Shown here: positions 8,556-17,782 of the stretch, in pieces
Layout of the letters: the number at the start of each line of letters is the position of its first letter
How positions within the stretch are numbered: the first letter of the stretch is position 1
Source of the DNA: an uncultured Geobacteraceae bacterium
Lineage (GTDB): Bacteria; Desulfobacterota; Desulfuromonadia; Geobacterales; Pseudopelobacteraceae
Reading direction: 5' to 3'
Assembly (NCBI GenBank): GCA_903930585.1
Contig: CAIYZD010000311.1
Location: 1-34,907 of the forward strand
Length of the DNA: 34,907 bases
Program-made: the position numbers and the translations under genes
Notes under the pieces: generated by a model
Databases searched by the model: none
What the model was told of the DNA's origin: nothing
What the model saw: the letters and a program-made list of their open reading frames with translations, nothing else

Positions 8556-8978
8556 TCAGGCGTTGCCGGCTTTTGCCCGTTCCGCTTTTTTCAGCAGTGC
8601 CGAGGCCAGCGGGTGAGAGTTGATTTCGGCATACAGGTTTGCGGTATTACCGGTTGGTGTTTTGATCGCCGGATTTGCGCCCCCCTCAAGGAGTGCCTGC
8701 ACCGTCTGGTTGCACCCGTAAATGGCAGCCAGCATCAGCGGCGTGTGCCCTTCCCGGTCGCGGACATCAATGTCAGCCCCTTTTTCAATAAGCATTCTGG
8801 CAATTTCGGTATGCCCGTTGGCAGCGGCATAGTGGAGGGCGGTCTTGCCTTTATCGCTGCTGGCGGTTATGTCGGCGCCGCGGTGCAGCAGATCCTGGAC
8901 AAAATCCTTGAGCCCCTCTTTTGAGGCGCTGATCAGTGGGGTGTGGCCATGACGGTCTTTCGCATTCACGCTTTCCAT
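8556..8978 (-). CDS. Small ankyrin-repeat protein
   Basis: A 140-residue protein made almost entirely of ankyrin repeats: DRHGHTPLISASKEGL, DKGKTALHYAAANGHTEI, DREGHTPLMLAAIYGC and a weaker fourth, PTGNTANLYAEINSHP. The TPL/TALHYAA helix cores and the GAD turn before each repeat are clear. It has no signal peptide or membrane segment, so it is probably a cytoplasmic binding protein; the partner is unknown. ATG 8978 has GGGAGGAG seven bases upstream. The gene stands alone, convergent with panC and divergent from engB. A 6-bp hairpin CGGGCA-GCAG-TGCCCG (9006-9021) lies in its leader region. Confidence 0.9.
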   Translation of the reverse strand: MESVNAKDRHGHTPLISASKEGLKDFVQDLLHRGADITASSDKGKTALHYAAANGHTEIARMLIEKGADIDVRDREGHTPLMLAAIYGCNQTVQALLEGGANPAIKTPTGNTANLYAEINSHPLASALLKKAERAKAGNA

Positions 8979-9142
8979 GTTTGACTCCTCCCGTGCTTAC
9001 ATGATCGGGCAGCAGTGCCCGTAAAGTATCGCTTCAATGCAACTCCATGAAAATAACACTTTTTTCTCTATATCATATTTTCATAGTGAACACCATGCGC
9101 TTTTGAAAATAATATGAAAAATATCATGCCGGAATTAAGTGC

Positions 9143-9172
9143 TTGAATCTAAAGGGTTCGTAACACTATAAT
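9143..9172 (+). promoter_or_regulatory. Sigma-70-type promoter for engB
   Basis: TTGAAT (9143-9148), an 18-base spacer and a perfect TATAAT (9167-9172). The predicted start site near 9179 leaves a short leader before AAGGAG and ATG 9197. The region just upstream (9065-9127) is AT-rich with an imperfect inverted repeat (TATCATATTTTCATA against TATGAAAAATATCATG) and a direct ATATCAT repeat. Confidence 0.6.
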
Positions 9173-9196
9173 GCTGGGTCCAAGGAGAGCGTTACC

Positions 9197-9799
9197 ATGC
9201 AGGTAGTTCATGCCGAATTCATAAAAAGTGCTGCAAAACCGAAAGATTATCCGCCCCCGGGGTTACCGGAGGTGGCGTTCGTGGGGCGCTCCAACGTCGG
9301 TAAATCGTCACTGATCAACGTGCTGGCAGGACGTAAGGGGCTGGTGCGAACCAGCTCTACGCCAGGCAGGACGCAGCTGATCAATTTCTTCGATATTAAC
9401 GGCATCCTGACCCTGGTTGATCTCCCCGGTTATGGGTATGCCAAGGCGCCTCCTGAATTGCGCAAGCAGTGGGGACCGATGATCGAGTCGTATCTCTCCA
9501 TTCGTGAATCGCTCAAAGCGGTCGTACTTATCCTCGACATCCGACGGGTGCCATCCGATGGCGACCTGCAGATGCTGCGCTGGCTGGAGATGTACAATAT
9601 CCCGCCAATACTGGTTCTGACCAAGTGCGACAAGTTGTCAAAAAATGAGCAGGCCAGGCAGCGATCTATCATTGCTTCCGCCATCAAACGTGACAAAGGG
9701 ATGCTGCTTCCCTTTTCCGCTCTTTCCAAAGAGGGGCGTGACGGCATCTGGAACGAGATCGGCGCCGTGCTGGAAATACAGGGGAATCAGCAGCCATGA
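9197..9799 (+). CDS. engB: Ribosome-biogenesis GTPase EngB/YsxC
   Basis: TRAFAC-class GTPase of the YihA/YsxC/EngB family, needed in many bacteria for late assembly of the large ribosomal subunit. The 200 residues carry all G motifs: G1 GRSNVGKS (30-37), G2 TPGRTQ, G3 DLPGYG (75-80), G4 TKCD (142-145) and a G5-like FSALSKEG. Length is typical. AAGGAG precedes ATG 9197 and a good promoter lies upstream. Its stop overlaps the start of folE2 by four bases (ATGA), so the two are translationally coupled. The N-terminal [10 protein letters not shown] is the usual family opening. Confidence 0.96.
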   Translation: MQVVHAEFIKSAAKPKDYPPPGLPEVAFVGRSNVGKSSLINVLAGRKGLVRTSSTPGRTQLINFFDINGILTLVDLPGYGYAKAPPELRKQWGPMIESYLSIRESLKAVVLILDIRRVPSDGDLQMLRWLEMYNIPPILVLTKCDKLSKNEQARQRSIIASAIKRDKGMLLPFSALSKEGRDGIWNEIGAVLEIQGNQQP

Positions 9800-10602
9800 A
9801 AAAGACCGCCTCGAAAACAACCGCTGCTCCCATGCCGGATATGCAAAAACGTCCGGATACCCGCCGTATTCCGATAGCCAAGGTCGGAGTCAAGGACATT
9901 ACCTATCCGATCGTGGTGATGGACAAGAACCGAACTCTGCAGCATACGGTTGCCAGGATCAATATGTATGTTGATCTGCCGCATCAGTTCAAGGGTACTC
10001 ACATGAGCCGTTTTGTGGAAATTCTCAACAAGTACCGCGAGCAGATTGCCCTTGATAAACTTGAGACGATTCTCGATGAAATGAAATCAAAGCTCGGTTC
10101 GGACAGTGCCCATCTTGAGATCCAGTTCCCGTATTTTATCGACAAGGCCGCGCCGGTGTCCGGAGCAAAAAGCCTGATGGAGTATACCTGCGAATTCAAT
10201 GCGTCCATGACGGACCACCTCGATTTCATTCTCGGCATCAAAGTGCCGCTTACCTCGCTCTGCCCCTGCAGCCGGGAGCTGTCCCGTTTCGGGGCCCACA
10301 ACCAGCGGAGCATTATGACGGTGCGGTTGCGTTACCGTGACTTTATCTGGATCGAAGACCTGGTGGAACTGATCGAGCAGTGCGGCTCCAGTCCGCTCTA
10401 TTCACTGTTGAAACGCGCCGACGAAAAGTTCGTCACTGAGCACGCCTTTGAAAATCCCCGCTTTGTGGAGGACATGGTACGCGAAGCCTATTCGCGTCTT
10501 GCGGCGCTTGATAACATTATCTGGTTCTCGGTGGAGGCGGAAAATTTCGAGTCAATCCACAACCATTCCGCGTATGCCGCGGTGGAACTGGATCGGAGAT
10601 GA
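9796..10602 (+). CDS. folE2: GTP cyclohydrolase FolE2 (type IB)
   Basis: Converts GTP to 7,8-dihydroneopterin triphosphate, the first step of tetrahydrofolate (and, in some bacteria, queuosine) synthesis. At 268 residues it is the FolE2/COG1469 enzyme, unrelated in sequence to FolE. Recognisable parts: DIQKRPDTR-like opening ([10 protein letters not shown], 15-24), [14 protein letters not shown] (60-73), and the cysteine motif SLCPCSRE (154-161), whose cysteine binds the active-site metal, followed by GAHNQRS. FolE2 can use metals other than zinc, so it is often found in organisms facing zinc limitation; no Zur-like site was recognised here. It overlaps engB by four bases and is 86 bases from mqnB. 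Confidence 0.95.
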   Translation: MKKTASKTTAAPMPDMQKRPDTRRIPIAKVGVKDITYPIVVMDKNRTLQHTVARINMYVDLPHQFKGTHMSRFVEILNKYREQIALDKLETILDEMKSKLGSDSAHLEIQFPYFIDKAAPVSGAKSLMEYTCEFNASMTDHLDFILGIKVPLTSLCPCSRELSRFGAHNQRSIMTVRLRYRDFIWIEDLVELIEQCGSSPLYSLLKRADEKFVTEHAFENPRFVEDMVREAYSRLAALDNIIWFSVEAENFESIHNHSAYAAVELDRR

Positions 10603-10688
10603 AAAGAATTAGCTCCCAATCCGATGATGTTTTGGAAAACGCGTCACCGCTGGTCGCCAGGTAGTCAGGTGTCATTAAGGGAAATGAA

Positions 10689-11423
10689 ATGAAATCATTT
10701 GGTATCATCGCTGCGGTTCCTCAGGAAATTGAGCTGCTGGAGAAGGCGCTTGAAAAATCCGAAACGGTGAAATCGGGCGGGTACGACTATCTGGAAGGGA
10801 CTATCGGTAATCTGGCGGTTGTCATCTGTGCCGGAGGAGTCGGCAAGGTCAATGCGGCGGCAGCCACCGCCGTTATGATCGACCGCTATAATCCCCGGCT
10901 TGTCATTAACACCGGCTGCGCCGGCGCCTATATCGGCAGCGGCCTTGCGGTCGGCAGTCTGGTTGTGGCGAGCGAGGAAGTTCTGGCGGATGATGGTGTG
11001 GTGGTTGCCGAAGGGTGGAAAGATCTCCATTTCATGAATCTTCCCTCCGTAACAGCGGAGGGGAGAAACTGTTACAATATACTTCCTCTTTCCCGAGACG
11101 CCTCGGAAAAGGCACTGCAACTGGCAGATGACAATGGTGTGTCTCTTATATGCGGCCGCTTCGCGACCGTTTCAACCTGTAGCGGCACCAGTCGGCGCGG
11201 GGGAGAGCTTGCTGCTCTCTGGAACGTGCTGGCGGAAAGCATGGAGGGGGCGGCGGTGGCTCAGGTCTGTCTCAATTGCGGAATTGATTGCCTTGAAATC
11301 CGGGGAATCAGTAACATGGTGGAAGAACGTGATCTGAAAAGGTGGGACATGCCGAGTGCGGTTGGAGCGGCCCAGCGGTTCGTGTTACAGTATATTGAGG
11401 AGATGGGGCGGTCGGCGTTGTAA
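10689..11423 (+). CDS. mqnB: Futalosine hydrolase (menaquinone pathway)
   Basis: Nucleosidase of the MTA/SAH phosphorylase superfamily, here assigned to MqnB, which removes hypoxanthine from futalosine to give dehypoxanthine futalosine in the alternative menaquinone pathway. Seen in the 244 residues: opening GIIAAVPQEIELLE, ICAGGVGKVNAAAATA, INTGCAGAY, SMEGAAVAQVC with the catalytic-type glutamate, and EIRGISNMVEERD near the C-terminus, the last favouring MqnB over MTA/SAH nucleosidase. The start at 10689 follows TAAGGGA. It converges with yggS with only three bases between stop codons. Other mqn genes are not in the window. The main alternative is a related nucleoside hydrolase of different substrate. 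Confidence 0.85.
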   Translation: MKSFGIIAAVPQEIELLEKALEKSETVKSGGYDYLEGTIGNLAVVICAGGVGKVNAAAATAVMIDRYNPRLVINTGCAGAYIGSGLAVGSLVVASEEVLADDGVVVAEGWKDLHFMNLPSVTAEGRNCYNILPLSRDASEKALQLADDNGVSLICGRFATVSTCSGTSRRGGELAALWNVLAESMEGAAVAQVCLNCGIDCLEIRGISNMVEERDLKRWDMPSAVGAAQRFVLQYIEEMGRSAL

Positions 11424-11426
11424 TTC

Positions 11427-12110
11427 TCACCGTGTCCCGAAAATTGCCGTGCCAACCCGCACCAGGGTAGCCCCTTCCTGAATCGCCGCTTCAAAATCGC
11501 CTGACATCCCCATGGAAAGTTCCGTCATATCAACGCCCGTAATCCGTTCGGCGGCAATAGCCTCCGACAGTCGCCGCAGCTCGGCAAAACAGGGGCGCGC
11601 CGCCTCCGGGTCGTCGAAGAAGGGGGGCATCGTCATCAGCCCCCTTACCCTGATGTTCGGGAGCAGGGCAGATTCCCGAACCAGTTGAATCGCTCCCGCC
11701 TCGGTTGTTCCTGACTTGGTCTTCTCGCCGGAAATATTGACCTGTATCAGCACGTCGCAGCTTTTGCCGAGTTTCCCCCACTGCCGGTCAATCTCCGTGG
11801 CCAGTGAAATGCGGTCGACCGAATGGATGAGCGCCACCTGACCGGCAATATATTTGACCTTGTTGCTCTGCAGATGGCCGATGACGTGCCATTGTACGGC
11901 TTCGTGCACTTCAGCCAGTTTTGGCGCCAGCTCCTGGACGTAATTCTCGCCAAAAACCGTCTGTCCTGCCTGGAAAGCAGCAACGATATCCGCAGCCGGG
12001 CGGGTTTTCGATACCGCAACCAGGCGGACAGAGTCGGGATCGCGACCGGCCTGAACAGCTGCCGCACGGATGCGTGCGTTGATCAGTGCAAGATTGCCGG
12101 CAATGGTCAT
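11427..12110 (-). CDS. yggS: YggS-family pyridoxal phosphate homeostasis protein
   Basis: A single-domain TIM-barrel protein like the N-terminal domain of alanine racemase. It binds pyridoxal 5'-phosphate and keeps PLP and amino/keto acid pools balanced; no catalytic activity is established for the family. The 227 residues include VAVSKTRPA with the PLP-binding Lys35, FGENYVQEL, WHVIGHLQSNKVKYI, and the phosphate-binding end MGMSGDFEAAIQEGATLVRVGTAIFG. It is the last gene of the minus-strand operon that begins with glcD and sits six bases after maf. Length and motifs are normal. Confidence 0.94.
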   Translation of the reverse strand: MTIAGNLALINARIRAAAVQAGRDPDSVRLVAVSKTRPAADIVAAFQAGQTVFGENYVQELAPKLAEVHEAVQWHVIGHLQSNKVKYIAGQVALIHSVDRISLATEIDRQWGKLGKSCDVLIQVNISGEKTKSGTTEAGAIQLVRESALLPNIRVRGLMTMPPFFDDPEAARPCFAELRRLSEAIAAERITGVDMTELSMGMSGDFEAAIQEGATLVRVGTAIFGTR

Positions 12111-12116
12111 GGACGA

Positions 12117-12701
12117 TTACTCCACTGCCTGCAAGGTTTGCAGCACTTCATACAATTCCGTCATCGGCAGGCCGATGACGTTGGTGTATGACCCGTTGAT
12201 CGAACGGACAAAATGCACCGCGCCCCCCTGGATTGCATAGGCGCCAGCCTTGTCCATCGGGCAGCCGGTGGCAATATATGCGGTGATCTCTTTTGGCTCC
12301 AGCGTCTTGAAGGTTACTTCCGTGCAGACGTTGCGGCTGACGTGGACGCCGCTGGTTTTATCGAAGACGGTGAAGCCGGTAATGACTTCGTGATCGCGTC
12401 CGGACAGTCCGGACAACATTCGTTGTGCATCGGCCGCATCGGTCGGTTTGCCGAGAATGGCGCCATCCAACACCACAATGGTGTCGGCTCCAATGAAGTA
12501 ACGACCGTCGTTTGTCGCCGCAACCGCATCTGCTTTTTCGCGTGAGAGGCGCATGACATGGTCGGCGGCCGCTTCTCCCGGCAGTGCATCTTCACAGATA
12601 TCAGCCGGTACGACATGAAATGGAATGCCTGCCAGTGTCATTAGTTCGGTGCGGCGCGGCGATGCCGACGCCAGGATTATTGTCCCGTGATTATTTTTCA
12701 T
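12117..12701 (-). CDS. maf: Maf-type nucleoside triphosphate pyrophosphatase
   Basis: House-cleaning enzyme that hydrolyses non-canonical or methylated nucleoside triphosphates to the monophosphate and pyrophosphate; Maf-type members act on dTTP, UTP and related nucleotides. The 194 residues show the phosphate-binding opening ASASPRRTELM, the SREKADAVA segment, the metal-site GADTIVVLDG, and GKPTDAADAQRML. It starts 11 bases inside the end of the upstream small membrane-protein gene and precedes yggS by six bases. Older annotations call this family septum formation inhibitor. Confidence 0.94.
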   Translation of the reverse strand: MKNNHGTIILASASPRRTELMTLAGIPFHVVPADICEDALPGEAAADHVMRLSREKADAVAATNDGRYFIGADTIVVLDGAILGKPTDAADAQRMLSGLSGRDHEVITGFTVFDKTSGVHVSRNVCTEVTFKTLEPKEITAYIATGCPMDKAGAYAIQGGAVHFVRSINGSYTNVIGLPMTELYEVLQTLQAVE

Positions 12702-12999
12702 CTTCTTCCGCTTTCCGCGCGTCTTCGACAGCTTTTTTCCGGGCTTCTGCCCGCGCTATACCCGCCTTGTGTTCTTCCTCCATATCCTGCCAATGCTTGG
12801 TCCAGTCCGTTTTGCGCACGTAATGCAGTACGAACACCCCCGGAATGATGACACATCCCCAGAAAATATTCATGGTTGCATCGTGGAGGATGCCGAATAC
12901 CAGCGAAGCAATACCCATCACCAGCAAAAACGCTTCCATTGACAGAATCCGCCCTATCAGAGAGGCTTTCTGAATCTCTTTCTGTCCATCATGCGTCAT
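12691..12999 (-). CDS. Small two-helix membrane protein with charged tail
   Basis: I do not recognise this 102-residue protein. It has a short polar N-terminus, two likely membrane helices (about 20-41, SMEAFLLVMGIASLVFGILHD, and about 47-63, IFWGCVIIPGVFVLHYV), then a strongly charged, probably helical tail rich in Glu, Lys and Ala (HWQDMEEEHKAGIARAEARK). The tail could form a coiled coil in the cytoplasm. It overlaps glcD by 11 bases at its start and maf by 11 bases at its end, so the three are almost certainly co-translated. Tight coupling suggests it is a real gene. Confidence 0.85.
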   Translation of the reverse strand: MTHDGQKEIQKASLIGRILSMEAFLLVMGIASLVFGILHDATMNIFWGCVIIPGVFVLHYVRKTDWTKHWQDMEEEHKAGIARAEARKKAVEDARKAEEDEK

Positions 13000-14389
13000 G
13001 TGATTTCTCCTTCCAGGGAAACATTTTACCCGGATTTAATATGTAATTCGGATCAAGAGCCGCTTTGATGGCTTTCATCGCGGCAATCTGGTGCGGCGAA
13101 AGTTCCAGCTCGATATAGGGCGCCTTGGAAAGCCCGACCCCATGTTCACCCGACATGGTGCCATTCAGATTCAGAGCGGCCTGAAAAACATCACGAATCG
13201 CTTCATGCGCTTTTTCGTCCATACCGGGAACAGCTTTATCGACCATGATATTGACGTGAATATTGCCGTCACCGGCATGACCGAAGTTGACGATCGGAAT
13301 ATCGTACTTCGCCTGGATTTTCTCGATGGTGCGAATAATATCCGGGACTTTGCTGCGCGGCACCACGACATCTTCGTTGTATTTTGTCGGATTGATATCT
13401 CGTAGTGATGGCGACACCAGTCGCCGTACCCGCCAGAGTTCTTCCGATTCGGCGGCGTCTTTGGCGGCGCGGAACTGCACGAGTCCCAGCGGTTTGATCA
13501 GTTCATGGATCTGCGCCGCCTGCTTCTCGATCAGGTCGCGGTCACCATCCACCTCAATCAGCAGCACCGCCCGCCCTTCAGCCGGAATGCCGAGGCTGAA
13601 GCGCCTCTCGACGCATTGCAGGGTAGCATAGTCCATGAATTCGAGCGTGGTCGGGATGATCTTGTTGCCGATAATCGTCGAAACCGCCTTGGCGGCGCCG
13701 TCGATGGAATCGAAGATCGTCAGCATGGTCTTCTTGGCATCGGGAAATGGCAGGATCTTGAATATGATCTTGGTGATCACCCCCAGCGTTCCTTCACTGC
13801 CGCAGAGCAGGCGGGTCATGTCGTAGCCGACTACCGCCTTGTAGGTTTCGCCGCCGGTGCGGATAATCTCACCGGTCGGCAGTACTACTTCGAGCCCCAT
13901 GACGAAGTCGCGGGTGACGCCGTATTTGACGCAGCGTGGTCCGCCTGCATTTTCGGCGACGTTTCCTCCCAGGGTGGAAAACTTGAGAGAAGCCGGATCA
14001 GGCGGGTAGAAGAAGCCGAGCTTTTCAACCGCCATCTGGAATTGTTCCGTCACGACTCCCGGTTCAACCTCGGCAATCAGATTTTCGGTGTCGATCCGGA
14101 GAATGCGGTTCATCCGGGTTGTCACCAGCACGACCCCTCCCCCTTTGGGGAGCGAGCCTCCGGTAAAGCCGCTGCCGGCGCCACGCGGGAACACCGGGAA
14201 ATTTTCCCGGTTTGCCAGCTTCAGAACAGCTGAAACCTCTTCAGGGTTGGCCGGGTGGACGACCGCATCCGGTAAGAATTCCATCTGGGTGGCGTCATAA
14301 CCGTAGCAGATCATATCCTGTTTAGTGGTTGTTATATTGTCGGAACCGACAATAGATGTCAGTTCATTGATCAGATGCGCTGCAAGCAT
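12989..14389 (-). CDS. glcD: FAD-linked oxidase, GlcD / D-lactate dehydrogenase type
   Basis: A 466-residue flavoprotein of the vanillyl-alcohol oxidase superfamily. The N-terminal FAD_binding_4 domain (about 40-180) has PRGAGSGFTGG and GGNVAENAGGPRCVKYG; the C-terminal FAD-oxidase_C domain (about 220-460) has NFGHAGDGNIHVN and GEHGVGLSK. Relatives oxidise glycolate or D-lactate and pass electrons to the quinone pool or a partner iron-sulfur subunit. No GlcE or GlcF gene follows, so the substrate and acceptor are uncertain; a stand-alone D-lactate dehydrogenase is quite possible. ATG 14389 has AAAGGA ahead of it. It heads the glcD, small membrane protein, maf, yggS operon. Confidence 0.85.
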   Translation of the reverse strand: MLAAHLINELTSIVGSDNITTTKQDMICYGYDATQMEFLPDAVVHPANPEEVSAVLKLANRENFPVFPRGAGSGFTGGSLPKGGGVVLVTTRMNRILRIDTENLIAEVEPGVVTEQFQMAVEKLGFFYPPDPASLKFSTLGGNVAENAGGPRCVKYGVTRDFVMGLEVVLPTGEIIRTGGETYKAVVGYDMTRLLCGSEGTLGVITKIIFKILPFPDAKKTMLTIFDSIDGAAKAVSTIIGNKIIPTTLEFMDYATLQCVERRFSLGIPAEGRAVLLIEVDGDRDLIEKQAAQIHELIKPLGLVQFRAAKDAAESEELWRVRRLVSPSLRDINPTKYNEDVVVPRSKVPDIIRTIEKIQAKYDIPIVNFGHAGDGNIHVNIMVDKAVPGMDEKAHEAIRDVFQAALNLNGTMSGEHGVGLSKAPYIELELSPHQIAAMKAIKAALDPNYILNPGKMFPWKEKSHDA

Positions 14390-14513
14390 GGGTGATCCTT
14401 TCCGTGAAAATTCAACGGGAAGGATACATGATATGGCGGTAACAGTGCAAGGCAGTTCTGCGTGAATAAAAAAGCCTTTTCATGGTTAAAATGAAAGAGC
14501 TCGTATAGTATGA

Positions 14514-14543
14514 TTGCAAGCCACGCCCTTTCAGGGCTATTAT
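14514..14543 (+). promoter_or_regulatory. Candidate sigma-70 promoter for the ABC-F gene
   Basis: TTGCAA (14514-14519), an 18-base spacer and TATTAT (14538-14543), 28 bases before the TTG start. The spacer contains a small inverted repeat GCCCT-TTC-AGGGC (14525-14537), which could be an operator or chance. The 182-base gap is divergent with glcD. Confidence 0.45.
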
Positions 14544-14571
14544 GACCTAAAACAGTGAAAGAAGAAAACCA

Positions 14572-16464
14572 TTGGCACTTATATCGCTTCGCAGCATAAC
14601 TCTGGCCTTCGGAGGCCCCCCCATTTTTGACGGCATCAACCTGCAGATCGAATCGGGTGACCGGCTCTGTTTGATGGGGCGCAACGGCAGCGGTAAATCG
14701 ACGCTGCTGAAACTGATCGGCGGCGAGCTCACCCCGGAAGGGGGAGAGGTGCAGCGGCAACAGGGACTCAAGGTGGCGCAGCTTACCCAGGATGTGCCGC
14801 AGGGTTTGTCCGGAAATGTTTTTGACGTGGTCGCATCCGGTATGGGCACGGCCTCTGCCGTGCTGGCGGAATACCACCATGTCAGCCACCAACTCGCCCA
14901 TGACAGTAGTGACAAACTGCTGGCCCGCCTGGAAGCGCTGCAAAAAGAGCTGGAGGAAAATGACGGCTGGAGTCTGCACCAGGAGGTGGAGCGGGTCCTG
15001 AACCGGCTCGATCTTGATGCCGAGGCCGAATTCACCGCGCTTTCCGGCGGCACCAAGCGGCGGGTGCTGCTGGCCCGTGCCCTGGTGTCCAACCCCGATA
15101 TCCTGATCCTGGACGAACCGACCAACCACCTCGATATCGACACGATCCTCTGGCTGGAAGAGTTTCTCGCCAAAAACGTTAAAACAGTGCTGTTCGTCAC
15201 CCATGACCGCGCCTTTGCCCGGCGGCTGGCCAACCGGGTGGCCGAGCTGGATCGGGGGCGGATCTACGCCTTTTCATGCGGTTACGATGAATTTGTCGAG
15301 CGTCGCGAAGCGTTGCTGGAGGCGGAGATAAGCCGTCAGGCATTGTTCGACAAGAAGCTTGCCCAGGAGGAGGTCTGGGTCAGACAGGGGATCAAAGCCC
15401 GCCGTACCCGTAACGAGGGGAGGGTTCGGGCGCTGAAGAAACTGCGTGAAGAATCCCGTCAGCGACGTGAACGGCAGGGATCTGCGAAAATCCAGCTGCA
15501 GGTAGCGGATCGTTCCGGGGCGCTGGTGGCCGAGGCGATCGGAGTGACCTTTGCTTATGACGGACGGGCGATTGTAAAGAATCTCTTCACTACGATCATG
15601 CGGGGTGACCGGATTGGCATCATCGGCCCGAATGGTTCGGGCAAGACGACGCTGCTTCGTCTGCTGTTGGGCGAACTGGAACAGCAACTGGGGGAGATCA
15701 AGCTGGGAACCCGCCGCGAGGTACTCTATTTCGACCAACTGCGCGAACAGCTGGATGTGAACAAAAGCGTGCAGGAGAATGTGGGCGAGGGGAATGACAC
15801 GCTTATTATCAACGGTCAGCCGCGCCATATAATCGGCTATTTACAGGACTTTCTGTTCTCGGCGGAACGGGCCCGTTCGCCGGTCAGCATCCTGTCAGGT
15901 GGTGAACGTAACCGACTGCTGCTTGCCAAGCTCTTTACCAAGCCGTCCAACATCCTGGTTATGGATGAACCGACCAACGACCTTGACGCCGAAACGCTTG
16001 ACCTGCTGGAAGAGCTGTTGATGGAATACCCCGGCACGCTGCTGCTGGTCAGTCATGACCGTGAATTTCTCAATAATGTGGTGTCGAGCACCCTGGTGTT
16101 GACCGGTGACGGTTCGGTGCGGGAGTTCGTCGGCGGTTATGACGACTGGCTGAGTCAGGCAGCTGATGAAGTGGCTGCTCTTTCCCCTGTTCCGCAAAAA
16201 GCGCTTCAGGAAAAGGGGAAACCGCAGAAAGAGAAGGCCCGTAAACTCTCCTTCAAGGAAGAACGTGAATTGGAGGCGCTGCCGGAGCGGATTGCCGCTA
16301 TCGAAAAGGAACAGGGAGCGCTGCACGCCCGCCTGGCAGATCCGGAATTCTACAAGAGCGCCGGTGCCGAAGTTACTGTTGTCAATAGCCGTCTGGAAGA
16401 ACTGGAGCAGGAACTGGAATCGGCATTTGTGCGATGGGATGAACTGGAAAGTTTGAAAGGGTAG
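14572..16464 (+). CDS. uup: ABC-F family ATPase, Uup type
   Basis: A soluble protein with two ABC ATPase domains and no membrane part. First domain: Walker A GRNGSGKST, signature LSGGTKRR, Walker B LILDEPTNHLD. Second: GPNGSGKTT, LSGGERNR, LVMDEPTNDLD, then the HDREFLNNVVSS segment and a C-terminal charged coiled coil (about 550-630) typical of Uup. ABC-F proteins act at the ribosome; Uup also affects transposon excision and recombination intermediates in E. coli. The 630-residue length is typical. The start appears to be TTG 14572 with only a weak AAGAAG before it, which would limit translation; no better in-frame ATG is close. It converges with the MFS gene with two bases between stops. Confidence 0.88.
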   Translation: MALISLRSITLAFGGPPIFDGINLQIESGDRLCLMGRNGSGKSTLLKLIGGELTPEGGEVQRQQGLKVAQLTQDVPQGLSGNVFDVVASGMGTASAVLAEYHHVSHQLAHDSSDKLLARLEALQKELEENDGWSLHQEVERVLNRLDLDAEAEFTALSGGTKRRVLLARALVSNPDILILDEPTNHLDIDTILWLEEFLAKNVKTVLFVTHDRAFARRLANRVAELDRGRIYAFSCGYDEFVERREALLEAEISRQALFDKKLAQEEVWVRQGIKARRTRNEGRVRALKKLREESRQRRERQGSAKIQLQVADRSGALVAEAIGVTFAYDGRAIVKNLFTTIMRGDRIGIIGPNGSGKTTLLRLLLGELEQQLGEIKLGTRREVLYFDQLREQLDVNKSVQENVGEGNDTLIINGQPRHIIGYLQDFLFSAERARSPVSILSGGERNRLLLAKLFTKPSNILVMDEPTNDLDAETLDLLEELLMEYPGTLLLVSHDREFLNNVVSSTLVLTGDGSVREFVGGYDDWLSQAADEVAALSPVPQKALQEKGKPQKEKARKLSFKEERELEALPERIAAIEKEQGALHARLADPEFYKSAGAEVTVVNSRLEELEQELESAFVRWDELESLKG

Positions 16465-16466
16465 AA

Positions 16467-17669
16467 TTATTCTCTGACCGGCATCCGCAGCAGCAGTGTT
16501 GCCACGCTCAGCGCCGTTACCGTCAGCAGCATGATCATCGCCGCCACCCCGTTCCAGCCGAACTGTTGCCAGAAGATTCCGCCAACGGTACCCGAAATAC
16601 TTGAACCGAGATAATACGAAAAGAGATAGAGCGATGATGCCTGGGCCTTGGCGGTCCGGGCGCGCCGCCCGACCCAGCTGGATGCAATGGCGTGGGCGCA
16701 GAAGAAGCCGCAGGTAAAAACTCCCACCCCCGCAACAATCAGCGGCAGTGAATCAGACAGGGTAATCACAGTCCCCGCCAGCATGGTAGTCAGGGTAAGC
16801 CGAAGCATGAATGGACGGCCGAACCGGTTGATCAGGCTGCCGACGATCCCCGCGCTGAACGAGCCGAGCAGGTAGACAAGAAAAATCAGGCTGACCTGAA
16901 ACCGGCTGAGTGTGAAGGGGGGCGCCAGCAGGCGGAACCCGATGTAGTTGTAAAGCGAGACGAAGCCCCCCATGGAGAGGAAGGCCAGCGCGTACAGGCA
17001 ATGCAGCCCGGGATCGCGCAGGTGCTGGAACAGCGAGGTAACCAGGTAGCGGAGCTGAAACGGGCGCTGCCGGAAGTTGGCGGAGGGGGGGAGCATCTTC
17101 AGGAACAGCAGGCTGAGCAGCAGGCTGATGACGCCGATCACAGCAATTGCCGTGTGCCACGGCATGTACGAGCAGAGCAGCGCCGATCCGATCCGTCCCG
17201 ACATCCCCCCCATGGCGTTGCCGCTGATGTAGAGCCCCATGGCGTGGCCGATGGCCTGGGCATCCATTTCCTCACCAAGGTAGGCCATGGCCACCGATGG
17301 GACGCCTGCGAGCACCAAACCTTGCAGCAACCGCACCGTCAGCAGGGATGTAAACGAATGGCTGAAGTACGTTGCCATCGCCAGCAGTGATGTCAGAAAG
17401 AGTGCCGCCGTCATGACCTGCCGCCGTCCAAGCGTCTCGGAAACCGTGCCTGCCAGCAGCATGCCGATTGCCAGGGCAAGCGTCGAGCATGAGAGTGGCA
17501 GGCTGGCTACTGCGGGCGCCACCGCAAATTCCTGCGCGAACAGCGGTAGTAGCGGCTGGACATCATATACCGTGACGAAGGTGACAAATCCGGCGCAAAA
17601 TAGTGCCACGTTGATCCGCCGGAACCGCGAGGTGCCGACCCGGACTGCTCCTTCGGTAATGGCGGACAT
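16467..17669 (-). CDS. MFS transporter, YnfM-like
   Basis: A 400-residue membrane protein with about twelve hydrophobic helices in two halves, the major facilitator layout. Motif A appears after helix 2 (GTVSETLGRRQ) and a related one in the second half (GSLINRFGRPF). The opening FVTVYDVQPLLPLFAQEF and the region QGLVLAGVPSVAMAYLGEE resemble the YnfM/arabinose-efflux-like group. Substrate is unknown; export of a small molecule by proton antiport is the usual guess. ATG 17669 follows CGGAG. It is monocistronic and convergent with uup. Confidence 0.87.
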   Translation of the reverse strand: MSAITEGAVRVGTSRFRRINVALFCAGFVTFVTVYDVQPLLPLFAQEFAVAPAVASLPLSCSTLALAIGMLLAGTVSETLGRRQVMTAALFLTSLLAMATYFSHSFTSLLTVRLLQGLVLAGVPSVAMAYLGEEMDAQAIGHAMGLYISGNAMGGMSGRIGSALLCSYMPWHTAIAVIGVISLLLSLLFLKMLPPSANFRQRPFQLRYLVTSLFQHLRDPGLHCLYALAFLSMGGFVSLYNYIGFRLLAPPFTLSRFQVSLIFLVYLLGSFSAGIVGSLINRFGRPFMLRLTLTTMLAGTVITLSDSLPLIVAGVGVFTCGFFCAHAIASSWVGRRARTAKAQASSLYLFSYYLGSSISGTVGGIFWQQFGWNGVAAMIMLLTVTALSVATLLLRMPVRE

Positions 17670-17782
17670 TCAGACTCCGTTTGAGAATCGTTTACTTCCG
17701 TCAGTCAATAGCAAAATTGCCGGTAAAATACTATGGTAAGTTTGAACCCGCGTTTGCCCGGTCTCATAATTATTGTACTCTA

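Noticed and set aside
8979-9196. Small RNA or riboswitch in the ankyrin/engB gap
   Set aside because: Only a 6-bp hairpin and AT-rich partial repeats are visible, with no terminator or known riboswitch pattern.
13505-14233. 242-residue plus-strand ORF
   Set aside because: A shadow of glcD, which has clear FAD-binding motifs on the other strand.
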